Source: Pratylenchus scribneri (taxonomy: Eukaryota; Nematoda; Chromadorea; Rhabditida; Pratylenchidae). Taken from it: DNA of 64,000 nt. Position 1 is the stretch's first letter. The number at the start of each line of letters is the position of its first letter. This document shows positions 35,392-46,507 of this stretch, one piece after another. The DNA is taken from the NCBI GenBank assembly GCA_030063045.1, contig JAQSEB010000111.1, forward strand, positions 806,001-870,000, written 5' to 3'. The position numbers and the translations under genes were made by a program. Below the pieces are notes generated by a model that saw only the letters and a list, made by a program, of their open reading frames with translations, ran no database searches and was not told where the DNA came from.

Positions 35392-36253
35392 TCAATGATT
35401 GCAATTGCATGTTGGATTTTTGCATTCGCATTTAATTGATGGCCAACCAAATAAGTTTGGCACACATGCCCCACTACAAAAACAACGATGCCGATTTGGC
35501 AATTCATTTCCAGTGAATATTCCATCTTGGCCATCATTTCTAATGAAAATTGCCTCAGCACCAATAAATTTTTGGCATTCTTTGATGCAATTACTTCCAC
35601 CAAATTTTCGCATACAAATTAATGAATTTTCGAGTTGGCATTGTCCTGCACTTGGTGGCAATTTTTGAATTTCCCAATGTCCATTTTGGAGCACTAAAAA
35701 ATATTTTTTAATAGAAATTAAAAAAAATACCATCCGAATTTTCACTGCCATCATGAATTATTGCATTTTCTCCATGAGTGACCAAAACATTGACCAAGGC
35801 ATTATCATCTTCGCCTTGAGGATTTACTTGGAATTTCCTGTAATTAAAAAAATAATCCAGAAATTGACTTTTGAACCATTTTCAATCTCAAAATTTGAAA
35901 TTGATTTTATTAAATAAAATTTAAAAAAGACCATTTTTCGCAAGGACAATGTGGATTATGGCATCTACATGTGAAGATTAGTTCACTTGGTTCACATTTT
36001 CCAGAGCAATAACAAATTCCATTGGCACTTGCCATTGATTTTCGGCATTTATTATTGCAAATTTCTGCTCCATTTGGTAATAGACATGTGGCCGGCGCTT
36101 GCTCCATAATATTCGTAAACTTTACATTTATTTATTTTAAACTTAATAGAATATAAAACGAACAAAATTGGAAATGGCATTCATCATCGGGTTGACATTG
36201 GCAATAAATAAAAATAAAATGAACAATAATCCGGGCAATAATTTTGAACTCAT
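35392..36253 (-). CDS. secreted two-module Cys-rich protein, unknown fold
   Basis: Four exons (36253-36164, 36119-35932, 35837-35731, 35693-35392) with agreeing phases; 228 residues. Signal peptide MSSKLLPGLLFILFLFIA. Two modules share one pattern: ATCLLPNGAEICNNKC ... CYCSGKCEP...CRCHNPHCPC in exon 2, and GQCQLENSLIC ... CIKEC ... CFCSGACVP...CECKNPTCNC in exon 4. Each has about ten Cys ending in CxCSGxC-x(n)-CxCxNPxCxC. The linker between them is acidic (NPQGEDDNALVNV). I know no named family with this signature. A secreted, disulphide-rich protein is certain; a role as effector, venom-like or matrix protein is speculation. Confidence 0.8.
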
Positions 36254-36714
36254 TTTATTTATAATTGTTTAAGCAAAATCTTTAATAAAATATTTAAAAA
36301 TATGTTGATCCAATTACATCTATAAAATGTGAATAAAATGGCAAAAACGAAATTGGAAAGAACAAAAATTATTCAGCTTTCCTTGGAGCGAAATTCATTG
36401 TCCTTTGTTGTCAGTTTTTCAGTTTTTCCCATTATTTTTCCATTCCAATTCTACCAATCATTTTCCCACTGTAGATTGAATAACAAATTAATTTATTCCG
36501 CATTGTCTTCTTGTTCCCATTCTTTTATTCATTCATCATTTTGAGTTTTTTTTGATGACTAATCTGAGAATTTGAGGAATCATATTTTTTTATTATTAGG
36601 CAGAAAAGAAATACAAAACAAAAGGATTTTACTTAAAATCAGATAATTTTTAATTTAAATAATGAATATTTCAGACAGTATTTAATTTAACCATCAAAAA
36701 TATTTTATTATAAA

Positions 36715-37169
36715 ATGAGTATCCATCCTCCAATTCCAACATTGAATGTGGTGGATGACACCAATCAGCAACAACAATCCTCAAATATTACCGTAAATAA
36801 ATTGGAATGCGAAGTCACCGAAAAGGCAACCATGGAATTCAATAGCAGCTTCGTTTCATTTGGCCCCGGTATGAACATTCTCATCCCAAATGGCAATAAT
36901 GGAATGGGTAAATTTGAGAGTTTTTAGAGTAATTTTTGGATATTTTCAAAAGACAAAAAAATTTGTTAGATAATGAAAATTCCAATTATTCATTTTTTCT
37001 TTTTATAGATTCAATCTCGCAAGCATCGAACATCACTTTGAATCATGCGGTCAATGCAAATGGAAATAAAAATTTGAAGGAACTCAAAATGGTGGCAGAA
37101 GGCAATTCATTCTTTTTTGGCAATCAAAATGCCAATTTTAACATTGAAGCATATCAAGCCTGTATATAA
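36715..37169 (+). CDS. unidentified small Asn-rich protein
   Basis: Two exons, 36715-36907 and 37009-37169, in phase; 117 residues ending EAYQACI-stop. Rich in Asn/Ser/Gln (NQQQQSSNITVNKLECEV, QASNITLNHAVNANGNKN) with no signal peptide or TM. A third exon is possible: donor at 37162, acceptor TTTAG before 37204, giving an ending LATNKSNGGC-stop at 37238. Family not recognised. Confidence 0.5.
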
Positions 37170-37239
37170 AAAATATTAATAATTCTCATATTTATTTATT
37201 TAGTCCTAGCCACAAACAAATCGAATGGTGGATGCTGAA

Positions 37240-38151
37240 AATGGAGATGGAACCTACTGATGAAACTAAAATGTATTGGAATTAAATTAAAACAATTCAA
37301 TAAATTTTAAATTTGTTATGATTAAATAATAATTTTTAATTTTTTGATAAACTTTCATTAAAAATAATTTTCATCTTGAGTGGGCAGAAAAAAATAAAGG
37401 GATTTTTATTATAATTTTTAAATCGTATTTCTCTCTATGCCCAACTGGAAAATTTCCAAATACGGTATTTTTAGACATATGAAATTAATATGATAAATTG
37501 TGTATGATTGGATGATATTTTAATACTTTCTTTTTCATTCCAATAAAATTTTTAATCCATTCATCATTTTGATCAAAAATTTTTGACTTATCACAATTTA
37601 AAAAAATTCGAAGCATTTATTTTAAAATCGTCTCTTTTTATTGGCCAAAAATTATTCGTAATGGTGGATAATTCTTTCGACTAATTATTTCATTACTGAT
37701 AAGGGAGAAAGGAAAAGAGTCCAACTCAACAATGCTGTTCTATGGCCAAAAATGATTGAGAATGGAACAAATAATAAACGCATCCAAAAGAATTGCTTTC
37801 ATTTCTTTTAATTGATTATAAATATTTATGCAATTTCGTTTCCATTTTCATCATCAATTTACCCATACATTTTAAAGAACCGAATATTTTTTATCTCTAA
37901 TAATAAAAATTTTTTAATAGAATTTATAAAATTCAAAGAAAAAATTTAAAATAAATTATCGTAAAATTAGCAGTTGTAAAAAGCACAACATTGTAAAAGA
38001 ATTAATTGCCTTTATAGGCTTTTTCAATTATAATTTTTTCCAATACTCTCCTTAAATAAATATTCATTCCATATTCGAATTATTTTTTTTTCGAAAGAAT
38101 AACTGGAAGCCACCATCACATATTCTTTTTTAAATAATTTAGCAGAATATT
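37240..38151. other. intergenic, nothing recognised
   Basis: AT-rich spacer; should contain the promoter of the downstream transporter. Confidence 0.35.
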
Positions 38152-40604
38152 ATGGAGACCTCCGATCCAGTGCTGAAATTAATTTCGGCAAAATGGCGTC
38201 CAATTATTGTTATTTCCGCTGGAATTGTTCTTCAATTCACCTATGGACTTGTCTATACTTTCGGTAAAAAATAATGAATTAGAACATTTTTCATATCATA
38301 TTTTAGGCAATTTGCTGCCATATTTGGCTTCATATCTTCGATGGAAAGTTGATCCATACCAAACACAGGGATCACTTATTTGGTTGCAAAGTCTAATGTG
38401 TAATATTTCTCATAAATAATTAAATTAAAATTATTAAATTCAAATTAAATAAAATTATAATATTATAAATTAATTTTTTCAGCCGGTTTCCCATTTTCAA
38501 TGCTCACCGGTGGCTATATGGAACGGAGGGTCGGTGCCCGTTTGGGGGCAATTTTTGGTTCCATTTTGTACACTGGGGGAATTTTGCTTTCCTATTGGAG
38601 TATCAAAGAATCCTATTTTCTTTTAATCATTACCCTGGGATTGATTGGCAGTTTTGGCATTGGTGTTGCCTACAATTGTGTACTCATTCAAAGTCAAAAG
38701 GTGAATTATTTAAAAATATAATAATTTATTTTATTATTTTTAGTGGCTTCCTCATCGAGTTGGATTGGTTGGCGGATTAATCACCGCCGGATTTGGAAGT
38801 GGTGCATTCATCATTTCGCCAATTCAAACAAAATTCATCAATCCCGAAAATTTGAATGTTGACCAAAATGGGTTAACAATTAACATTAACATACTTTATG
38901 CCATAATTAAATAATTAATTTATTGTAGATTTTTTGATCAAGATGAATTGTTGGAAAGAGTCCCAAAATTATTCCTCCTTTTGGCGGCAATTTTTGGCAC
39001 TCTCCAATTTTTGGCACTTTTCTTCATTGCCAATCCTGTTCGTTTTGCATTTTTTATCCTATTTTTATATTTTTTTAGAATATTCAAAGGAATATTAATA
39101 AATCCAATCAAGATGAAGGCGAAGATGACGATGATGATCCCTCCATCCAATATTCAAGTCGTCGACTTTTGCCTCGAAATTCCGTTGCCTCATTCACTTC
39201 CTATTCTTCTGTCCATCATTATGAGGCCCCAACTTTGTCGGCCAAAAAAGTTTTATGTTCGAGTACTTTTGCTTGTCTCTTCTTTACACTTTTATTAAAT
39301 GGAATTTGGTGCCAAACAATCAGTGGACTTTTTAAAGTAATTAAATTTTGGCATTTATTAATTACAAATTATTGGGATGGATTTATATTGATGAAAAATT
39401 GAAATATTGAAGAAAATGGCAAAATACAAAATATTATTGAAATATTGATGAATATTTTAAAAACCGATAGTTTTAATAAAAATTTGAAAAAAAATGTTTT
39501 TAATTATTCTCAATCAAAATTATTAAAATTTTGATGTTTTTTTTATTCAAAAATTTTTAAATTTATTTCCAAAAAGATAAATTTTTAAAAATCCCCAAAA
39601 TCAATTTTTTGATTAATTTTTCAAAAATGCTAATAAATTTTTAATTTTTTTTTTCAAAAAAAGTAGCAAATTTTTCAGAAAATTTCCAAAATTTTATCAA
39701 AAATTTCAATTTTTTCAAAAAACTATAAAATTTTAGTAAAGTCTTCAAATTATAATATTGATAGATATCAATATTTACGGCCAAAAATATCAATATATTT
39801 TGATAATATTGACAAAGAATGAATATAATTCAAAGCAACAAAAACTTTGATAAAAAAACATATTTTACGTTGTTTTTAAGTTATTTCAAGTTCACAAATA
39901 TAATATTGATATCAATAAAAATCCCATCCTTAAGATTAGACATTATTTATATTCATCTTTATTTTAATATAATAATATTTAAGGCTTATGGCCAAACATT
40001 CATTCACGATGATTTCTTTCTGGCCACGGTGAATTCATTTGCCGCCGCCATGAATTGCATTAGTCGAATATTTTGGGGCCATTTTGCCGATAAAGTTCAT
40101 CCAAAAAATTAATATTTTATTCACAATTTATATTATAGTTCTCCTATCCAATAACAATGTCCATTGCATGCGCATTTGGTGCCGTTTTAATGTGGACATT
40201 GGCCATTGTTGAACAAATTAATTCACCAATTCTTTATTTTATTTGGGTCAATCATTCGATTTTAAAATTAATTAATATTTTTTTGTCAGATTTGTGCAAT
40301 GTTTTGCTGTGTTGGGGCCACCTATTCCCTGATTCCCTATGCAACGCATAAATGTTTTGGCAGTGAAAATTTTGGCATTGCCTATGGATGCATTCAACTT
40401 TCATTGGTTAATGCCAAAATAAAATAAAATTATTTATTTATTTTTAAGTTTATTTCTGGCATCATCACTGCACTTTGCTCCCAATTTTTGTTGAATTTAA
40501 TTGGTTTTCATTTGATGTTCACTTTTGTTGCCGGCACAATGTTCATTTCACTCATTTTAACCATTTATTTGCCATACACCATTTATGGTGCACCCTGTGC
40601 TTAA
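38152..40604 (+). CDS. MFS transporter, oxalate/formate-monocarboxylate type
   Basis: Ten exons: 38152-38263, 38307-38399, 38483-38700, 38744-38871, 38929-39037, 39079-39336, 39984-40094, 40139-40246, 40290-40406 and 40449-40604. All phases agree; 469 residues. Twelve hydrophobic segments are readable. The MFS loop 2-3 signature is GGYMERRVGARLGAIFG and its second-half counterpart SRIFWGHFADK. The long cytosolic loop between halves is very acidic then basic (DEGEDDDDDPS, SSRRLLPRN). TM1 begins PIIVISAGIVLQFTYGLVYTFG as in oxalate/formate antiporter-like and monocarboxylate transporters. Substrate is inferred only as a small organic anion. The 650-nt intron 6 is unusually long for the window. 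Confidence 0.9.
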
Positions 40605-40794
40605 TTTAATTTAAAAATGATTATTTATTTATTAAATTTTATAAATTTTTGAATAATATTAATAATATGAACGAATTTAATATGGAGAATAATTTGATTT
40701 TTGTTAAATATTTTTTACTTTTATTTTCATTCTTATCTACCAATGTATTAATATTAAATTAATATTAGATACAAATAGGAGAATTTGCGCATTA

Positions 40795-40920
40795 TTTATG
40801 GGTGCACCTTGTGTACCTTATTTATTTTTTAAAATGATTTTTTATTTTATTTTTATTAAATTTTATAAATTTTTGAATGATATAATTCAAATTAAATGAA
40901 TTTAACATAGGACAATAATG
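40795..40920. repeat. tandem partial duplicate of the transporter 3' end
   Basis: TTTATGGGTGCACCTTGTGT, then TTTTATAAATTTTTGAATGA, repeats the last codons and 3' flank of the transporter (TTTATGGTGCACCCTGTGCT at about 40583). Not coding. Confidence 0.6.
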
Positions 40921-41206
40921 TTATTTTTAAAAAATCAAAGAAAATTTTGGCTATTTTCCTTCAAATTTATCAACCTAAAATTAAAGTTTTTTATTTAGTT
41001 TTTGTTGTAATGTATTAAAATTAAATAAGAAAGGGGGAAATTCGCGCATTGCGTAAATGAAAATTACAACACTGAATCAAATTCATTTCGCTCATTGAGA
41101 AATGAGGAAGTAAAATTATATACAATATAAAAAGATTGGGTAATATAAAAATATATTTCCTTCGTCCTTTCATTTTCTTATTGAAATAAAAAATTTTGTT
41201 CAAAAA

Positions 41207-42562
41207 ATGTTTTTCTCAATTCTCACAATAATTGTTTTTACCTTTTTCATTTTCATTGAACAAACTCAACAAAAACCGGCCATATTTTTGGAGGTAAAAT
41301 TAGCATTTAAAACCAAATAAAGTTCTTAAAATAGGTTTTCGACTATAATCATGATAAAAAAGTGAATAGCACAGAAATTGGCCAACATTACTCAAATGTG
41401 AAGCAAAAATTATCTGCTGCCGGATTGATGAATGTAATGGAAAAAGTCGAAAATGCTGGGATTGGAAAAAAGGATGATTATTTGATGCTAACAAAAATTG
41501 TCAAAATTGATCCAAAAATTGAAAATTTGGTGAAAGCCAATGATGCTGATCATAATGGAGTATTCAATATGAAAGAGGAGGAAAAATTACATAAAGAATA
41601 TGCAAACAAAATTTTGGACACAAATTTGGATGGAAATGTGAATGAAAGTGAATCGGTGGCATATGATAAGGAATTGAAGACTGTACAATTTAAGGTGGAA
41701 TTTAAATTCATTTTAGTCAAAGGCAAAAATACTAATTAAAAAAGGAATTGCCAAAGAAAGTATTGGAATTTAAAAAAGAAAAATAATTTTTAAGCCCATT
41801 TATATAACTTGATTATAATTAAGTGTCAGGACTTAGGATGAATTTAGGCTAGGGTTAGGGCTGAGATTTTTAAAGAAGCCTGATTTGGCTAATAAGTTAT
41901 ATGGCCTAGAGAAGGGATTATTTTTGTCACTAGAATTTTTTCTGCAAATTAATTAAAAATTTAGAAATTTTCGTAAAAAATGAAGACATTATTTTTGATA
42001 TTACTATGAAATAAAATATGCCCAATTGGAAAACTAAAAAAAATAAAATAAATTTATAATTAAGGAATTTGATGTGAACATGGATGGAAAATTGGATGGT
42101 CCCGAATTGGTCTCATTCTCAGCAAAAATGCTCGAACCATTCAAAGCGATGGTGGGCGGAATGTACCCCCGATTGGCTCAAACACCTCTTCCATTGGCTA
42201 TTGGAAAAAACTCATTTGCAAATCAAATTGGTGTATCCCCAGAAAAGATAGAAGCGGCCGATTTAAACAAGGATGGTCAATTAAATTTCCAAACGGAATT
42301 TATGAGTAAAATTGGCCTTCCACCAAATATATTTGTGCAATTGTTCAAAGCAACACCGGATTTGGCACTTTCAAAAATCTTTGATGAAAAAATTCTGGCC
42401 TTGTTGGACATGGCAGATATTGGAGGAAATGATGATGGATTAATAAATTATGTAGAATTGATGATGGTCGCAACGGAACAATTGATGGAAAGAAGCGATT
42501 TGGACAGGGATGGATTTTTATCGCTTAACGAATTCCAAAATGCAACTTTTTCGGCATTATAA
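41207..42562 (+). CDS. secretory-pathway multi-EF-hand calcium-binding protein
   Basis: Three exons (41207-41293, 41335-41694, 42065-42562), phase 0 throughout, 314 residues. Signal peptide MFFSILTIIVFTFFIFI. Seven EF-loop-like segments: DYNHDKKVNSTE, NDADHNGVFNMKEE, DTNLDGNVNESE, DVNMDGKLDGPE, DLNKDGQLNFQTE, GGNDDGLINYVE and DLDRDGFLSLNE. Arrangement and secretion resemble the reticulocalbin/calumenin group, but the C-terminus (ATFSAL) lacks an ER-retention signal, so the protein may be secreted. Intron 2 is long and contains a few TTAGG(C)-like units (GAATTTAGGCTAGGGTTAGG at about 41840). Confidence 0.85.
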
Positions 42563-43004
42563 TTTGAAAATTCATTTTTTAATAAATAATTATAATTTTA
42601 AGTGAACTTTATTATAGAATTTATGAGAAAAGAAGCAGAGATTGTGAAAACTTCGACAAAATTGATTAATTTGAAACACAGAAAATTGTACAAATTTTAG
42701 CGGATGCAGAAAATATTCGGTACTTCTTAATTATCTATGTGCAGATTTTGAAAAAAATTGTTTCAGATTCTTATTCTATTACTTATTTGATTGTAAAATT
42801 ATGAAAAAATATGAATTTAGGTGATTTTAGGGTTGATCAAATTTGGGGATAACTTTAAGTAATTTTGGGGGAAATCTTCATATAAATAATTAAGAAATAC
42901 AAAATTTTCTATTAAAAAACTTAAAGCTTATTATATAATGATGATAAATTGATAATAATGTCTTTAAAGATATGCTTCATTTTTTCCTCATCATTTTTCT
43001 GTCA

Positions 43005-44230
43005 TTATTGGAGGACATGTTTGAATTGCCTAAAGCGCCATTCTTCTTTCCCAAAATTCGCACGAATTACATAGCCAATATCCCACATATTTACAACAGG
43101 AAAAAGTTGCAGTGAAGCAAATTTTGGAGGCAATTCGATCTTCCCTAAATTTGAATTTAAATGCCTATTTTTGATTTATTTTACCCAATAATTTGCCATT
43201 CCACGTAGCAAACAATGATATTGTCGATGAATTTGCTGATGTAAAATTGATAATGCCAAGTCCAACTACATCCCCTTCCTCGAAATGATCATAGGCACTT
43301 CCGGTTTCGGCATATAATTCATCAATCCACATTTCTTGTTTGTTCCAAATTCCAATTGAATTTTCAATTGATCCCAAAAATTCTCCTTCCAATGGAAATT
43401 GTTGGTTACAAAATCCAATACCAATACCAAAATATCTGATAAATGATTATGTTATAAACGATGACATGATAATTCATAGATATTTATTGATTTGTTTTTC
43501 TTAAATTAATTTAATAAAAATAAATAGGTAACCATACTTCTTTATAATTTGCACTTCAAAATAAAAAGTAATATGCGGCTTTTCTGTGTTCAAATTGGAT
43601 GAATATATTGGCGTGACGGCACGGACAGAATTTTCCTCTTAAAAAATTTTAATTAAAAAAATATTAAAATTGCGAAATGAATGAATTTTAAATTAATTTT
43701 TTTCGAAATACATATTAAAAAAAATATTTACCTTCATGACCGATATGTGTTACTACAAGACCCTCCTCGGAAATAACCAATTTAGGACCACAATCCGCCA
43801 TATTCCATTTGTTACTTTTCATTGCCTGCGAACAAAGGAAATAATTGAATTTTTATTATTATTCAAAATTGATCACCATTTTAATGCTTTTAAGCATATT
43901 TTGGATGTTCCTGGCCAGAAGTCCATTTGGCATTTTGGCCAGAAGACCAAAGGCACTTTCTAATGGCAATGAGGCGAACAATTCGTTTAATAATTCGGCT
44001 GGCATTCCAAATCTTCGATATTGAATGGACGATTTGCGCATCTTTAAATATATAAATAGTTTTTAAAAATAATTTATTTTTCATTTTTTAATCCATAAAT
44101 TCACAAAATTCAAATTCTCCTTCCCCTTCCTTACCCTTTTTTCTGAATTTTTTACGTCTTCCATCATTTTCCTCTTTTCTGATGACATTCCATTTTCATT
44201 ATTCGTCCCTCCATCATATTGTTGATTCAT
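43005..44230 (-). CDS. SPRY-domain protein, copy 1
   Basis: Six exons (44230-44135, 44041-43877, 43825-43732, 43637-43538, 43435-43185, 43144-43005), phases agree, 281 residues. The N-terminus is charged (SSEKRKMMEDVKNSEKR). A helical block follows (GMPAELLNELFASLPLESAF) with a loose F-box-like spacing. The SPRY domain begins GNWNMADCGPKL-like and shows HITFYFEVQI, YFGIGIGFCNQQFPLEG, SIGIWNKQEMWID, FEEGDVVGLGI, ISLFATWNGKLLGK and ends FGKEEWRFRQFKHVL. There is no signal peptide, unlike the SPRYSEC effectors of cyst nematodes. Probably an adaptor or RanBPM-like binding module; the partner is unknown. It is the proximal member of the first duplicon. Confidence 0.9.
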
Positions 44231-45059
44231 TTTTTGTGGAAATTCGGCTTATTTATTAATTTATTTTTAATATTTATTGTGATTGGATCTGAATTGCATT
44301 TATTTATCATTTAAAGACTGGTTTAATTTTTATTTGGATTTATTTGTTTAAATTTTTGGCAATTATAATATTTTTCAATACCCGAATGATAAATTTCCTT
44401 TCTTCTTGAAAGTAAGCTTCGAGATCAATTATAGAAAAACCTTTAAAAATATCAAATAATTCCCGAAAAACTAATCATTTATATTAAATTAATGATAATA
44501 GTTGTTTGCAATTGAATTTAGCATATTCGCATTTAGCTCCTTTCCAAGTAGTTGAACCGAAACTAAAAAATTGGTTAAAATTTTGAAAATATTTTATATT
44601 TATATAAAAATGGGTTGGATAAAACTTGAATTCAATTCTAAAATTTTGCTTATAAAAAGTTATAATTTAATTATAATTATTAATTAAGATTCCTGGAAAT
44701 TGACATAAATTTTATTCTTTTTTAAATGATTTAAAAATGTTGAAAGAAGAAATAAAAGTGAAAGAATATTTTACCATTTTATATTGGAATACAATGGGAT
44801 CTATGGAAATTTGAAATGAAGATAGGAAATGTAGATTGTGGCATCGGTAGGGCAATGGAAATTGTACAATGGGCTTTGCAATTGAATTGAATAATAATAA
44901 AAAATGGCACAATAGACAATATAAATAAAATAGGTCAAATCGTAGAATGGGAGAATTCCTACTTAAAAATGAAGAAAAAAACATAAATTGAAATACCGAT
45001 AAGGATCAAATGAATTGGTAAAATATTTGCCTAAGGTTACCTTTTTATTTCGCTTTGTT

Positions 45060-45722
45060 ACCGTAAATTTCCTATTTGAAGCCCCCTCTCTATTTGAAGC
45101 CCCCTTCCTATTTGAAGCCCCCTCTAGAAGGTCTATGAAATTTATAAGCCCCATCTCTATTTGAAGCCCCCTCTCTATTTGAAGCCCCCTCCCTATTTGA
45201 AGCCCCCTCCCTATTTGAAGCCCCCTCCCTATTTGAAGCCCCTCTAAATTTTTTTTTCAATTTTTCTCAATTTTATAAATACCTTTATTTTTTGCCGAAA
45301 AAACAAGCGGTGAATTGCAAAAACATTTTGGAAAAAATGTTTTGAATCGTAAAAACAATTTAGATTTCAAAAAACATCTTCAAAAACATGTTTTTTGCAA
45401 ATTTTAAAAAGATGTTCTAAAAATGCTTTGAAGAAAAAAAACGATTTGTAAATTTTAAAAACATCTAAAAATGTTTGGAATCACCAAAAACATCTATTAA
45501 ATGAAAAATTGTAAAAACATGTTGTAAAAATATGTTTTGGGTTGTAAAAAATGCTCTGATTTGTTGCAAATTTTATCGAAAAATTTTTATTTTTCATCAA
45601 TATTTCCTCTCTGAAATTTATAAACCCCCTCTCTATTTGAAGCCCCCTTCCTATTTGAAGCCCCCTCTAGAAGGTCTATGAAATTTATAAGCCCCGGGGC
45701 TTCTAATAGGAAATTTACGGTA
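45060..45722. repeat. foldback element with 18-bp tandem array, copy A
   Basis: Bounded by inverted ends TACCGTAAATTTCCTATT and AATAGGAAATTTACGGTA. The left arm is expanded into tandem CTATTTGAAGCCCCCTCC units, sometimes joined to TAGAAGGTCTATGAAATT. The central 350 bp hold irregular repeats of AAAACAT and TGTTTT. The copy in the other duplicon has many more 18-bp units. Confidence 0.8.
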
Positions 45723-45751
45723 TTAGGAAAGAATCTAATACGGTAAATGAG

Positions 45752-46386
45752 ATAGATTGATGATTGTGTGTGCCATTTTGCTTGAGGATAAAATGCCGAC
45801 AGTGTCTCAATTTAAGATATTTTTTGATTGTCATTGACAGGGAATTTTCTATATTGTCCTTTGATGGCATTCAATTTTTAATTAAATGTGTTAACCAATC
45901 CATTAAAGAATTCATAAAAATAATTCGCAAACCATTTTTAGTCACGCGAAATTAGGGCATATCATTATAATTTGCTAAATATGGCTTTTTGTGCAATGTT
46001 TGCGCATTTCGCTGATCACTTCCTAAAATTAAAAAATTTTAAATAATCATATTTTTCTAGTCTAATATTCATTAATAAAATGATTTTTCGCTGGTTTTAG
46101 GAGCGATGGCATTTTGCTACTGGAATTGATCAAATTTATCTACGGTAATATTTTTTGGTTAAAACCATTCCTTGTTGAATCATTTTTTATTTTTAAACAT
46201 CCAAAAACAATTTACAGTTTAATTCCGGCAATTCTATCATCTCCTGTTAACTACTTTTTAGTATATAAATGTTCTAGAATAATTAATTTTTTTGACCTTT
46301 TCCAAATTAAATTATTACATGAAAAATTGTCGAGCATGGGGCGAGAAGAAAAATTGGCATCCAAACATAAAATAAGAACGGATTGA
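45752..46386 (+). other. two small open frames, possible decayed gene, copy A
   Basis: Plus-strand frames at 45764-45955 (CVPFCLRIKCRQCLNLRYFL start) and 46114-46386 (ending MGREEKLASKHKIRTD-stop) are both preserved in the second duplicon at 59215 and 59565. The second has codon-like character near its end. No family recognised, no convincing exon link; a gene relic is as likely as a gene. Confidence 0.3.
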
Positions 46387-46507
46387 AATTGAACTTAATG
46401 AGTAATACAAGCTATACATACAATCATCTTATCATATATCATCCTCGCTGGTTTTCTTTTCTATTAAATTCATCAAATTTTCAATTTTATTCAATAAAAG
46501 AAACTAA

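Noticed and set aside
42977..43144. SPRY copy 1 ending at 42977
   Set aside because: That reading is one base out of phase; the in-phase frame ends at 43005 after FKHVLQ, matching the other copies.
45060..45722. CRISPR-like array of 18-bp units
   Set aside because: Units are directly tandem without unique spacers, in a eukaryotic genome, and derive from a transposon end.
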